64,000 nucleotides of DNA from JACCSI01 sp963815285. GTDB taxonomy: Bacteria > Acidobacteriota > Vicinamibacteria > Vicinamibacterales > UBA2999. This document shows positions 41,671-52,771 of the stretch, in pieces (the stretch's first letter is position 1; each line of letters begins with the position of its first letter). The stretch is taken from assembly GCA_963815285.1 (NCBI GenBank), contig CAWFGB010000005.1, positions 124,001-188,000 of the forward strand, given 5' to 3'. Made by a program: the position numbers and the translations under genes. The notes below the pieces were generated by a model. The model had not been told where the DNA came from, did not search any database, and saw only the letters and a program-made list of their open reading frames with translations.

Positions 41671-42966
41671 GTGGTGACCCGCGAAGACTGCCGCGCACTC
41701 GACGCCGCCGATCCATTGGAGCTGCTGCGCGAGCAGTTCGCGCTCGACGAGGCTGACGCGCGCGGAATCATTTACCTGGACGGCAACTCACTTGGTGCGC
41801 TGCCCAGGCGCACCGTGGCTCGCCTCCAGCAGACGGTCGAGAACGAATGGGGCCGCGACCTGATTCGTAGTTGGAACAGCGCCGGCTGGATCACGCTCGC
41901 GCACCGTATCGGAGACAAGATCGCCCGCCTCGTTGGTGCGGGTCCAGGCGAACTGGTAGTGACCGATTCCACATCGGTCAACCTGTACAAGGTGCTCAGC
42001 GCTGCGATCGCCATCGTCCGGTCGGTTGCGCCGGGGCGGTCGCGGATCGTCTCGGAACGCACCAACTTTCCGAGTGACCTGTACATTGCCGACACGCTGG
42101 CGCGCGAGCATGGTTTCGAGTTGACGCTTGTCGATGCCGAGGACCTCGCCGCGAAGTTGGATGAGCGCACAGCGGTGCTCGTTCTGACGCACGTGCACTA
42201 CCGCACCGGCCGCATGCACGACCTTGGGGAACTCACGCGCGCCGCTCACGACGCGGGCGCGCTGGTGATCTGGGACCTGGCCCATTCCGCTGGCGCCGTC
42301 CCCGTCGATCTAATGGGTAAGGCTGGCTCTGACGCTGCCGATTTCGCGGTCGGGTGCGGCTACAAGTATCTCAACGGTGGTCCGGGTGCACCGGGATTTC
42401 TCTGGGCGCATCCGCGCCACACCGAGCGAATGGATCGAGAGGGATGGCGGCAGCCTCTCTCAGGCTGGCTGGGCCACGCCGCGCCATTCGCGTTCACCCC
42501 GGACTATCGGCCCGCGCCGGGCATCTCCCGGTTCATCTGCGGCACGCCGCCGATCCTGTCGATGGCCGCGCTCGAGTGCGGTGTAGACGTCCTGCTCGAA
42601 GTCGGTGATCTCGGGGGGATGGAAGCCATTCGGGAGAAGTCGCTGCAGCTGACCAACCTCTTCATCAGCCTGGTCGAATCTCGCTGCGCCGGCCACGACC
42701 TGACGCTCATCACACCACGTGACCCGCGAGCACGAGGCAGCCAGGTCGGATTCGCCCACGCTACCGACGGGTACGCAATCATGCAGGCTCTCATCGCGCG
42801 CGGTGTTGTCGGCGACTTCCGCGCCCCCGACATCTTGCGATTCGGCCTCACGCCGCTTTACACACGCTTTGTGGACGTGTGGGACGCCGTCGAGCATTTG
42901 GCCGGCGTTCTCGACACAGGTGAGTGGCACGAGTCGCGGTTCGCTGTGCGGGCGTCCGTCACCTGA
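41671..42966 (+). CDS. kynU: Kynureninase
   Basis: 431 residues of fold-type I PLP enzyme matching kynureninase: IYLDGNSLGALPRRT near residue 35, the PLP lysine Lys232 in GCGYKYLNGGPGAPGF, RFICGTPPILSM, and the C-terminal PDILRFGLTPLYTRFVD. It hydrolyses kynurenine to anthranilate and alanine in tryptophan breakdown. No other kynurenine-pathway gene is next to it. Two GTG codons (41671 and 41674) are possible starts. Confidence 0.95.
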   Translation: MVTREDCRALDAADPLELLREQFALDEADARGIIYLDGNSLGALPRRTVARLQQTVENEWGRDLIRSWNSAGWITLAHRIGDKIARLVGAGPGELVVTDSTSVNLYKVLSAAIAIVRSVAPGRSRIVSERTNFPSDLYIADTLAREHGFELTLVDAEDLAAKLDERTAVLVLTHVHYRTGRMHDLGELTRAAHDAGALVIWDLAHSAGAVPVDLMGKAGSDAADFAVGCGYKYLNGGPGAPGFLWAHPRHTERMDREGWRQPLSGWLGHAAPFAFTPDYRPAPGISRFICGTPPILSMAALECGVDVLLEVGDLGGMEAIREKSLQLTNLFISLVESRCAGHDLTLITPRDPRARGSQVGFAHATDGYAIMQALIARGVVGDFRAPDILRFGLTPLYTRFVDVWDAVEHLAGVLDTGEWHESRFAVRASVT

Positions 42967-43106
42967 TTGAGTGCTGAGGAGTGCCCGACCCTCGCGTGGC
43001 GTGGCGGATGAGATCGAGTGGTGCGATTTCGAGATCCAGAGCCGAGAGTGGCGTACCAAAGTGACTGAACGCGCCGGAACTTCCACTTCGAGCCGGACGT
43101 CTGTGT

Positions 43107-45632
43107 ATGGGAATGCTGCAGGACCTCCGCTTTGCCTTCCGCACCTTCCTGAAAACGCCAGGTTTCACGGCCCTTGCCATCCTGGTCCTCGCCATCGGCA
43201 TCGGCGCCAACACCGCGATGTTCTCTATCGTCAACGCGGTGATGTTCAAGCCGCTGTCGGGCAAGGCGGGCGAGTTGGTCGGCGTCTTCAGCCATGAGCG
43301 CTCACGTGCGGGCTCGTACCGTGCCTTCTCGTATCCAAATTACGTGGACTTGCGCGAGCAGACCGTGGAGATTTTCGACGGCCTCATCGCGCACATGTTC
43401 TCGATGGTCGGCGAGACGGTTGGCGACACGACACGACGCACGTTCGTCTCGGTCGGCTCGGCGAACTACTTCGACACGCTGGACGTACGGCTCGCGGCGG
43501 GCCGCCCGTTTACGGCCGCCGAAGAGCGCCCGGGCGCGGTGCTGCCGGTCGTCATTGTCGGCTACGACCGCTGGCGCGATGCCCGCTTCGATCCCTCGTT
43601 CATCGGCAGTCAGGTTCGCCTCAATTCGAGGGACTTCACCGTCGTCGGTGTCGCGCCACAGGGCTTTACCGGGACGATGGCGCTCGTGGCGCCGGAGATG
43701 TGGCTGCCGCTCGGAATGTTCGATGTGGTCGTCAATGACATCTTCAAGAATCGCGGCACGGGGCTCGATGATCGCGGTCATCACGCACTGGTGGTGGCGG
43801 GCCGATTGAAGGAAGGCCTCGATGAGAAGACCGCGACTGCGCGTCTCGACCTCATCGCCCGCCGCCTGGAAGAGGCGTACCCGGCTGAGAACAAGGATCG
43901 TGCGTTGCAGGTTCACCGCCTGTCGCGCATGGCAACGAGTACCTCGCCACAGGACAGCAGCGGACCGATGGCCGGTTCTGCGTTGTTGATGGCTTTGGCG
44001 AGCGTCGTCCTGCTGATCGCATGCCTCAACATTGCCAACATGCTGCTTGCACGCGGCTCCTCGCGGCGCAAGGAGATCGCGATCCGGCTCGCGGTAGGCG
44101 GAGCGCGTCGCCGTGTGATTCGCCAGATGCTGACCGAATCGCTGCTGCTGGCGCTGGCCGGATCAGCCGCTGGTCTCGTGCTGGCCTTCTGGTCCACCCA
44201 ACTCCTGTTTGGCACCCTGGCCCCGATTCTTCCGCTGACCATTACGTTCGAACCGGCACCAGACCGCAATGTGCTGATGGCCGCGACCGGCCTGGCTGTG
44301 CTCGCGACGATTCTTTTCGGGCTCGGACCCGCGCTTCGAAGTTCGCGGGTCGATATCGTGGACGACTTGAAGGGCAGCGCCATGGCATTGGGCCAGTCGG
44401 TCGCCCGCTTCCGGTTCTCGGCGCGCAACGCGCTCGTCGTCGGTCAGATCGCGCTGTCGCTCGCCTTGCTCTGCACGGGTGGGCTCTTCGCGCGCGGCGC
44501 GCTGGCCGCGGCCGCCGCGGACCCTGGATTCCGCTACGATCAGCTGGTCTACGCGAGTATCGATCCGGCCATGGCCGGATACGAGCGTGTGCGGGGGCGG
44601 GAATTGCAGCGAGCCGCGCTTGAACGCTTGCGAGCGCTCCCTGGCATCGAGGCGGCCGCTACCGCCTCCACGGTTCCGTTCGGCGAATTTCACGAGGGGA
44701 ATCCAGTCGAGCCCGTCGCTGGAGATCCGGCCACCCGTATCCGTCGCTCGCCAACCTATCGAATCATCGGCAGCGATTACTTCCGCGCCCTCAACCTGCG
44801 CATGGTTCGTGGTCGCGAGTTCTCGTTGGTGGACGAGGAATCGGAAACCGCGCCGCGCGTCGCGATCGTCGACGAGCTGCTCGCGCGCCAGCTGTTTGGC
44901 GACGCCGATCCGCTGGGCCAGTTGGTCAAGATTCCGACACGCGACGGCGGAGACGCGTCCGGCAACGATAGCGAGCCGATGGAGATCGTCGGCATCGCCC
45001 CGCCGATGCGGGACACGCTCTTCGCGAAGACGGCGGTGCCGCACCTCTATGTGCCGGCAGGACGTCACTATCGCTCCAACGTCAACCTCCATATCCGTCT
45101 TCGCGACGGAAGTGCAGGCGCCGAAGCCGCGGCAACCGCCGCCATTCGCCAAGCACTGTCGAAGGTCGACGCACAGCTGCCGGTTGTCGATCTGATGCCG
45201 ATGCGCCGATTCCACGATCGCAGCCTGGAGCTGTGGGCAGTGCGCACCGGCGGCAAAGTGGTGATGACCTTCGGCAGTCTTGCACTGCTGCTGGCGCTGG
45301 CGGGTGTCTACGGCGTCAAGTCGTACATCGTGTCACAGCGGACCCGCGAGTTCGGCATTCGCGTCGCGGTCGGCGCCCGGCCACGCGACGTGCTGTGGCT
45401 GGTGCTGCGGGACGGCATGACCCTGACGGCAATCGGACTGGCCGTCGGGATTCCGCTGGCGGCACTCGCCGGGCTGGGATTGAGCCGGATGCTCTACGAA
45501 GTGAGCCCGCTCGACCCGGTGGTGTTTGTGATCGCCCCGGTGGTGCTCGCGGCGGCCGCCATGCTCGCAGCGTGGATACCGGCGCGGCGGGCGATGCGGA
45601 TTGCGCCGGTCACCGCGCTCCGCACCGAATAG
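43107..45632 (+). CDS. MacB/FtsX-type orphan permease (acidobacterial duplicated permease type)
   Basis: 841 residues. The N-terminus MLQDLRFAFRTFLKTPGFTALAIL, the first membrane helix, a large extracytoplasmic MacB_PCD domain, FtsX helices (LLMALASVVLLIACLNIANMLLARGSSRRKEIAIRLAVG), then a second copy of the arrangement ending RRAMRIAPVTALRTE. This duplicated FtsX-MacB layout without an adjacent ATPase is widespread in Acidobacteria (often called ADOP). Likely an exporter or mechanotransmitter. No ABC ATPase is adjacent. Confidence 0.9.
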   Translation: MGMLQDLRFAFRTFLKTPGFTALAILVLAIGIGANTAMFSIVNAVMFKPLSGKAGELVGVFSHERSRAGSYRAFSYPNYVDLREQTVEIFDGLIAHMFSMVGETVGDTTRRTFVSVGSANYFDTLDVRLAAGRPFTAAEERPGAVLPVVIVGYDRWRDARFDPSFIGSQVRLNSRDFTVVGVAPQGFTGTMALVAPEMWLPLGMFDVVVNDIFKNRGTGLDDRGHHALVVAGRLKEGLDEKTATARLDLIARRLEEAYPAENKDRALQVHRLSRMATSTSPQDSSGPMAGSALLMALASVVLLIACLNIANMLLARGSSRRKEIAIRLAVGGARRRVIRQMLTESLLLALAGSAAGLVLAFWSTQLLFGTLAPILPLTITFEPAPDRNVLMAATGLAVLATILFGLGPALRSSRVDIVDDLKGSAMALGQSVARFRFSARNALVVGQIALSLALLCTGGLFARGALAAAAADPGFRYDQLVYASIDPAMAGYERVRGRELQRAALERLRALPGIEAAATASTVPFGEFHEGNPVEPVAGDPATRIRRSPTYRIIGSDYFRALNLRMVRGREFSLVDEESETAPRVAIVDELLARQLFGDADPLGQLVKIPTRDGGDASGNDSEPMEIVGIAPPMRDTLFAKTAVPHLYVPAGRHYRSNVNLHIRLRDGSAGAEAAATAAIRQALSKVDAQLPVVDLMPMRRFHDRSLELWAVRTGGKVVMTFGSLALLLALAGVYGVKSYIVSQRTREFGIRVAVGARPRDVLWLVLRDGMTLTAIGLAVGIPLAALAGLGLSRMLYEVSPLDPVVFVIAPVVLAAAAMLAAWIPARRAMRIAPVTALRTE

Positions 45633-45662
45633 CAGTCGCGGTTTGAAGGCCGGGCGAGTGTC

Positions 45663-47662
45663 TCAGGGAATCGTGAACGGCCGCGCGGTGCGCGCCAGCT
45701 CGCGTTCGCCGCTCAGCACTCTGGCTACAACGACGTAGCGGCCGGCCGGCAACCCGGCGAGCGGCATCACCGTCTGGGCGCTGGCCCACAGACTTCCGCT
45801 CGCGACGACATCCTCGGCCAACTCGGCCCGGCGCGTCGTGTCATTCTCGCCAATCAGCTCGAACCGGACCTGCACGTCGGTCAGCGGTCGCGCGGCCTGT
45901 GCCGCAAGTTCGAGATACGCCACTATCCTCGTGTCGTCGACCCGGTCGACGACGGGGTGCAGCGCAACATCCGATCTCGGCGGTACCGGCGCCAGGATCA
46001 AATCGCTGATTTGAAGGCCGCCCTGTTGCTGAACGGCGGCCGTGAATGTGCGCTCGACCAGCCCTCGTCGCCCGAGCGCGTCGATGCTGCCCACCCGAAG
46101 CGTGTAGCTGCCGGCGCCGACGCGCGTCGTGAATGCGTGACGGCCGCTGTCGCTGCGCAGAGCGCCGCTGGCGACGATGACACCTCGCGTGTCTACGAGC
46201 ACATAGCCCAGGACCACGCCCGCGCCGCTCCGACGGATGCTTCAGCCTCCGTGCTGACCACGACGCGGACTTGCGGGCTGACCGGCTCGACATAGGTGTA
46301 GGTCGCGACCCGGACGGGGAGCTCGGTCGCCGGCCGCGGGCTGCGCAGCAGAGTCACCAGTTCCTCTTCACGGGCTTGCGCTGAACGCACCCTGGCTGGA
46401 ATTCGAAAGGCCTCGCGTGCGCGGATCTGTCCGCCACCGGCGACCTCGACCTGGATGCGGTGCACTCGATCGTCCCGGTCTGATTCGAGCGGCTCGAACG
46501 CAAGGAGGTAATAGCCGGAGAGCTCCGCGGCAATTCGACGGAATGGCGTCGGGTCGCTCCCGACGAGTCGAAACACAGTCCCTCGCGCCGCGCCCGCGAG
46601 TCGTCCTAACCCGTCACCTCGGATCTGAGTATCGCGCACAAGCGTCGGCGAAACGCGATCCTGCGCCGCTTCGAAGACCGGCGTCTCCATCTGCAACCCG
46701 TAAATCGTGACGCGGGCCTCTCGCGTCGATGCGGCGAGCTGGCCCAGATCGACGAGCCGGGGATCCAGCACCATGCCTTCCGAGAGCACGACAATCGTCT
46801 TTGGCCCGTCGAGCACTTTCAGGCTATTGATGAGCGACGCCAACGCGCTTAATGAAATGCGAGCCTGGGTCCGGGCATGCTGGGCGACCGCCCTGGCCTC
46901 CTGTTCGAGTTGCTCCGGGCAGGCGTCGCGGCTATTCGATTCGTCATCGGTGCGTGCCTGACTCCTGAACGTGCTGAGCGCGCGTCCACATTCCCGCAAC
47001 ACCACGTCGGCCAGCCTGTTGCGGTTGCCGTCTGCGATCTCTACGGCTTCCAGAAGTCCCAGGTTGAACTGCAGGAAGACGGGATCCGTGTGACCGACTA
47101 GTGCGTCGAGCCGGCGTTTCAACGCCGTTCGGTCGCGCGTGAAATCGACCGTTCCGACACGCGACAGTCCGACAACGGCGAGGTTGTCGAGCGGGTCCAG
47201 CGAATCCAGGAAGCTTGCGGCAGCACCTAGCGCCGGGCGGCCTTCGAGTCGCCGAATATGCGCTTCATCAACCGCGATCACGACGTAGCGGCCAACCTGC
47301 GTGTCCTCATTCGAGGTGAAGTGGGCGCGTGGAGCGCCGCGCCGGGCCTCGCCGGTCGAAGAGGCCTGGCGCACGAACTGCGCCGAGACGACCCGGCGCG
47401 GCTTGCCGTCCACCCTGACGATGAAATCGTCGGGTCGCAAATTCGGATCGGGCGCCCCATTGGCGCGCACGACGGCAACATCCACCGTGACGAGGTCTAC
47501 GCTGGCGCGGAAAACCGGTGCGTCCTGCGCCCAGACCGGCCGCGCCAGACTCAGCGTCGCCAGGACGAGCCAGGTGATGAGCCGCGGACTATCGGTGACG
47601 AACTGCAAAAAAATCGTGTTGGATACCACGTTTCTGTTGACTTCCGCAACCGTCGGGCGCAA
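45663..47662 (-). CDS. Secreted VWA-domain protein, frameshifted near 46230
   Basis: Signal segment (LITWLVLATLSLARPVWAQ), then the acidobacterial VWFA-related pattern: FRASVDLVTVDVAVVRANG, VVIAVDEAHIRRLEG in place of a full MIDAS DxSxS, LKVLDGPKTIVVLSEGMVL, and LSGYYLLAFEP. The first frame stops at 46193. Adding one base at about 46230 continues it as GAGVVLGYVLVDTRGVIVAS and on to 45663 (strand-rich C-terminal domain), about 666 residues in all. The N-terminal start is uncertain. Function unknown, probably surface protein binding. Confidence 0.75.
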
Positions 47663-47754
47663 GTCTATCTGACCGCAAGGACGAACTCTACTGATCTTAC
47701 GGCGTGACTACGCGCGTCTGCGAAGTCCGCGGACGCTTTGATTTGGAGGGTGGT

Positions 47755-50700
47755 ATGAGTGTGGGTTACCGAAGTTTTCGGTATGCACTTGTCGTCGTGG
47801 CGTTCCTGCTGACACTCCCGTCGGCAACCCGGGCGCAATCAGGGACAGCCTCTCTCATTGGCGAAGTGACCGACGCCCAGAAATCCGTGCTTCCAGGCGC
47901 CACAATCACGCTCGTCAATCCGCAAACGGGTTTCTCGCAGACAACGGTAGCTGACGAACGAGGCACCTACCGTTTTGTTGCACTGCAACCTGGACGGTAT
48001 CGTGTCACCGCCGAGCTCAGCGGCTTCAGGCAGTCGGTTGCCGATAATGTGGCGCTCCCGGTTGATATCACCACTCGCCAGAACTTCGTCCTGGAGATCG
48101 GCGCGCTCACCGAGAGCGTCGAGGTTACTGCCGTCAGCTCGGTCGTCAACACCACCGACGCGAGCCTGGGCAACCCAATCTCAACCGAACAGATCCGGAA
48201 CCTGCCCATTGAAGCGGGCAATGTCGTCCAGCTCTTGAGCCTGCAACCGGGCGCCGTGTTCATTCCGACGACGAACCCGTCAACGGTCGATCCGCGCTTC
48301 GGTGCAGTGGCCGGTGCTCGAGCGGACCAGCAGAACGTCACCCTGGACGGCGTGGACGTCAACGACGTGCAGAATCAGACGGCCTTCACGTCTGCCGTCC
48401 GCATGACTCAGGAATCGCTGCAGGAATTCCGGGTAAGTACCTCCAACTACAGCGCTGACGCCGGCCGGTCGAGCGGCCCCCAGGTGTCATTGGTCACGCG
48501 AAGCGGCACGAACCAGTTCGACGGGTCGGGCTACTGGACGTTCCGTCGAACGGGAACGTCGAGCAATGAATACTTCCTCAAGCTCTCCCAGCTGTCGTCG
48601 GGCAAACCGAGTGAGGCGCCCAAACTGGATAAGGACATCTACGGCGGCTCGTTCGGTGGGCCGATCCGGCGGAACCGACTGTTCTTCTTCGGCAATCTCG
48701 AGCGGTTGGAGTTGCGTAGCGAGACGTCGGTCTCGAGAAACGTCCCCTCGAATTCGTTGCGCGATGGAGTGCTGATGTATCAATGTGCCGTGCCCGGGCA
48801 GTGCCCTGGAGGGGCGGTGCGCGGCTTCAGCAACACGCACAGCGTCCCGGTCGGTTGGTATGGCATGACGCCCGCCGAAATTGCCGGGATCGACGTGCTC
48901 GGCATCGGACCAAGCCGGGCGGCCAGTCAGTACTTCAGCCAGTATCCTGCGCCGAACGAGCCGGTACTCGGCCCAACAACATCGATAGTTTTCGCTTTGC
49001 GGCACCCATCGAAAACCTGTTTTGGACGTTCATCGGGCGAGTGGACTACAACCTGTCCGAATCAGGCAACCACAAGCTGTTTGGGCGTTTTGGTCAACAG
49101 GACGACACGATCAACGATCCACCATCCTTTCCGGGGGAGCCCGCGCAGCGCCAGCGACTCTTCAACAACTACGGGATGGCGGTCGGCTACGATGCGGTGC
49201 TCAGTTCGAGCCTGACCAACAGCTTCCGGTATGGCTTCACCCGCATCGACGAGGCGAACACCGGACGGACCGACGGCGATTACGTGACCTTCCGTTTCAT
49301 CGATCCCTTCGATGGCCGCGGCACCACCTTCACCGAGACACGTGAACCCAACACGCACAATTTCGTCAACGATCTGACGTGGTTCAAAGGGGGACACAGC
49401 GTCAAGCTCGGTACCAATATCCGTTTCAGCCAGATCCCCAAGGAGCGGTTTCAGAGCGCGTACCTAAGCGCGACGTCCAATCCCTCGTGGGTCGCGGGAG
49501 TTGGTCGGCGCTACATGCCCGGAAGCTCCTCCTGTCCGTCCCCGCTCTGCTCGCAATTGCCGGCGGTGGCGACTGCGGGACAGGCAGGCTACGGAGATTC
49601 GTGGATCCACATCCTCGGGGTGATTACGCAATCGACACAGCGCGCCAACTACGATCGCGACGGAAATACGCAGGCGCCAGGCACTCCCGTGAGCCGCTTG
49701 TTGGCCTCCGACGAGTACGAGTTGTACGTCCAGGATAGTTGGCAGCTGCGGCCGAACCTCACAGTCACCGCAGGCTTGCGCTATAGCCTCTATTCTCCGC
49801 CGTATGAGGCGAACGGGCTGCAGGTGGCGCCGACCATCAGCATGGGGCAGTGGTTCCAGGATCGCGTCGAGAACATGCAGAACGGCATCCCCTCCAATGC
49901 CAGCCCGCTCGTCGAGTTCGATCTGGCCGGACCGGCGAACGATCGCCCTGGCTTCTACGCCTGGGACAAGAACAACTTCGCCCCGCGCATCGCGGTCGCC
50001 TGGAGCCCCTCTGCCGAGGACGGTTTCCTTCGTGCCCTCACCGGCGCCGGAGCCATGACGGTGCGGGGCGGCTATTCGAAAGTGTTCGATCGGCTCGGCC
50101 TCGGGCTCGCCACGAATTTCGATGAAGGCTTCGCGTTCGGGATGTCGACCACCATCAGCAGCCCCTTCGGCGATCCGTACGAGGCGAATCCCGCCGTGCG
50201 ATTCATCGACACCCGAACGCTGCCGCCGACCGTGCCGGCAGCGCCACCAGGTGGGTTCCCGCAGCAGCCGCCGCGCCGCGCCGGCATCATCACGTCGAGC
50301 ATCGACGATACGCTGGTCACGCCGTCCGCGCACATGTTGAGCGCGGTGGTCAGCCGCGAGCTTGGTCGCAATTACGCCGTCGAGGTGGGCTATCTCGGTC
50401 GGTTCGGCCGTGACATGCTGATTCGACGCGACGCCGCCATGCCGCTGAATCTGACCGACACACGCTCAGGTATGGATTACTTCACCGCTGCGCAGGCGTT
50501 GATCGCCGCCGCGCAGGCCCGCGGGTTGACCGGTTCATCGTCAGCCGAGGCGTACGCGGCGCTTCCCGCAATTCCGTATTGGGAGAACCTCTTTCCTGGC
50601 GCGGCGGGCGGTGGGCTGACCGCTACGCAGGCGGTTGCGCAGCTCTACATGTCCTATGCGCCTGACTGGATCAGCGCTCTGTATGATCTCGATCGCTACT

Positions 50701-51593
50701 GCGAGCCGACGTGCAGCGTTTTCGGACCATACACTTACTTCGGGGATCAGTACGATTCGCTCGCGACCATCAGCTCAATTGGCCGCTCCAACTACAACGC
50801 GATGCTGTTGACGTTCCGCAAGCGCTACTCGGGTGGCACGCAGTTCGACGTGAACTACACGCTATCGGAATCGAAGGACATGGGCTCGCAGGTTGAACGC
50901 GGCGGTGCGTTCGGCAACTTCTCGAATGGCGGATCGACGGGATTCCTCGTCAATTCCTTCGACCCCGAGCTGAACTACAGTTACTCGGACTTCGATCTGC
51001 GCCACCAGATCAATATCAACGCGCTCGCTGAATTGCCCTTCGGCCACGGCAAGCGGTGGGGCGGCGGTGTCAGCGGTGCGGTCAACCAGCTGATCGGCGA
51101 CTGGTCGGTCGCCGGGTTGATGCGCTGGACCAGCGGCTTTCCGTTCAACGTGGCAAACTGCCGGCTGTGCTGGGCAACGAACTGGAACATCTCCGGCAAC
51201 TCGATGCTGGTTGACCCGGACCGGCTCCCGGAGACCGAAACGACCAGGAACGCAGTCGACAATCGTCCGAGCCCGTTCGCCGATGCGCAGGATGCGCTCA
51301 CGTACTTCAGGCGGCAGTTACCGGGTGAGGGAGGCGTCCGGAACCTGCTGCGCGGTGATGGATACTTCACCTTCGACACCAGCGTCAGCAAATCGTGGGC
51401 TGTGGGTATCTCGGATCACCGGTTACGCTTCCGGTGGGATGTGTTCAATGCAACCAACACGGTGAAGTTTGACGTCGCCCAGTTGCAGACCGTACCCGAC
51501 GCCGGGGGCTTCGGCCGCTACAACGGCACGCTCGCCACCTGCGACGCGCAAGCTGGCCGCTGCATGCAGTTTGCCTTGCGATACGAGTTCTGA
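47755..51593 (+). CDS. TonB-dependent receptor with carboxypeptidase-regulatory domain, frameshifted near 48973
   Basis: About 1280 residues once one C is restored to the CCC at 48972-48974 (joining PNEPVLG to PNNIDSFRF). Order: signal peptide, carboxypeptidase-regulatory-like fold (TASLIGEVTDAQKSVLPGATITLVN), plug (QNVTLDGVDVNDVQNQ; VSLVTRSGTNQFDGSGYW; GGSFGGPIRRNRLFFFGNLE), and a large beta-barrel ending in an aromatic residue (ALRYEF). This is the Oar-like class typical of Acidobacteria and is an outer-membrane importer of large substrates. GGAGGG precedes ATG 47755. Confidence 0.9.
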
Positions 51594-51596
51594 GCC

Positions 51597-51621
51597 ACAG
51601 ATTACACAGATTACACAGATT
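51597..51621. repeat. 9-nt tandem repeat after the TonB gene
   Basis: ACAGATTAC occurs twice and then as ACAGATT in direct tandem, four bases after the stop. It sits just before the terminator-like hairpin. Its period (9 nt) equals that of the coding minisatellites, but the sequence differs. Confidence 0.8.
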
Positions 51622-51622
51622 G

Positions 51623-51657
51623 GGGCGCGCGGGAGGCAGTCTCCTCCGTGCCCTTTT
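51623..51657 (+). terminator. Terminator-like hairpin downstream of the TonB receptor
   Basis: GGAGG (51632-51636) pairs with CCTCC (51643-51647). An outer GGGC (51623-51626) pairs with GCCC (51650-51653), and TTTT then CC and a further T-run follow. The interior loop is imperfect, so strength is moderate. Confidence 0.6.
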
Positions 51658-51691
51658 CCTTTTCTGCCAGCAAGAGTAGAGTGAGCCCGCC

Positions 51692-52710
51692 ATGCGCACA
51701 CTCCTGCTCGGCGTCTTGATCTCTATGGCTGCTGTGACCGCCCCGCCACCAATCGAACACGCGACGGCCGACGTCAATGGCGTGCGGTTGCACTATGCGA
51801 AGTCCGGCACCGGCCAGTTGATCCTCTTTCTCCACGGCTTTCCGGAGTTCTGGTACGCCTGGAAGAATCAACTCGACGAGTTCGGCAAGGACCATCTCGC
51901 GGTGGCGCCCGACATGCGGGGCTACAACTTGTCGTCGAAACCGGCGCAGCTCGATCAGTACCGGGTTCCGCTGCTCGTCGAGGACGTGCGGGCGCTGGCG
52001 GAAAACCTCGGCTTTGGCCCGAAGCGCAAGTTCACGCTGGTCGCTCACGACTGGGGCGGCGCCGTCGCCTGGTCCTACGCGGCGGCCCATCCCGACACGC
52101 TCGACAAACTGGTGATCGTCAATGCGCCGCACCCGACGGTGTTCGGCCGGCTGCTGCGAGAGGATCCGGCACAACAGAAGGCCAGCGCCTACATGCTGAT
52201 GTTTCGCGGGCCTGATGCGGAGACGACGCTTTCAGCCAACAACCATCAGCTGCTCGTCGACATCGTGCTTGGCGCCGGACTCAAAAACGGGACATTCACG
52301 GAAGACGACAAGAAAGCCTATCTGGAGGCGTGGTCGCAGCCGGGCGCGCTGACCGGCGGGCTCAACTACTACCGAGCCGCGCAGGTCGGGCCCGCACCCG
52401 CACCGGGTGCACCGGGTGCGCAAGGTGCGCAAGGTGCGCAGGGTGCGCAGGGGCAGGTGCGTCGGGTGCGCCAGGTGCACCGGGTGCGTCAGGTGCCGCA
52501 GGTGCGCCAGGTGCTGGACTGGTCATCAGGGTGCCGACGTTAGTGATCTGGGGTGAGCGGGACACGGCGCTGCTGACGAGCAATCTCGTCGGGCTGGAGC
52601 AATACGTGCCGCAGCTCACGGTAAGGCGCATTTCCGAGGGCACGCATTGGGTCGTTCATGAGAAGCCCGCCGAGGTGAATCGCCACATCCGCGAGTTCCT
52701 CGGGCGGTAG
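51692..52710 (+). CDS. Epoxide-hydrolase-type alpha/beta hydrolase with a 9-nt repeat expansion and frameshift
   Basis: N-terminal signal-like segment, LFLHGFPEFWYAWKNQ (oxyanion), nucleophile Asp120 in VAHDWGGAVAW, then the cap and LNYYRAAQ. At residues about 238-276 the 9-nt array at 52405-52517 encodes Gly-Ala-rich sequence. One G is missing at 52450-52453, which drops the frame. Restoring it continues to IRVPTLVIWGERDTALL and HWVVHEKPAEVNRHI, supplying the acid Asp and His, for about 339 residues. The paralogue at 14642 has a short loop here. Confidence 0.82.
52405..52517. repeat. 9-nt minisatellite, about twelve units, inside the hydrolase gene
   Basis: Units of RGGTGCRCM (for example GGGTGCGCA, AGGTGCGCA, GGGTGCACC, AGGTGCGCC) run from 52405 to 52517, with one irregular 14-nt step at 52450-52463 that breaks the frame. 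They encode GAP, GAQ, GAS and GAA triplets. Copies in the middle are almost identical, and copies at the edges are diverged. Confidence 0.9.
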
Positions 52711-52728
52711 TGTGCACCCGGCCGTGTC

Positions 52729-52767
52729 TGGCCGCACCCAGCCGCACCCGGCCGCACCCGGTCCCAC
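52729..52767. repeat. 10-nt CCGCACCCGG tandem repeat between genes
   Basis: About four tandem copies of CCGCACCCRG or CCCACCCGG lie between the hydrolase stop (52710) and the Nramp-like gene end (52772). On the other strand the unit reads CCGGGTGCGG, close to the GGGTGCG core of the upstream minisatellite. Confidence 0.75.
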
Positions 52768-52771
52768 CCGG

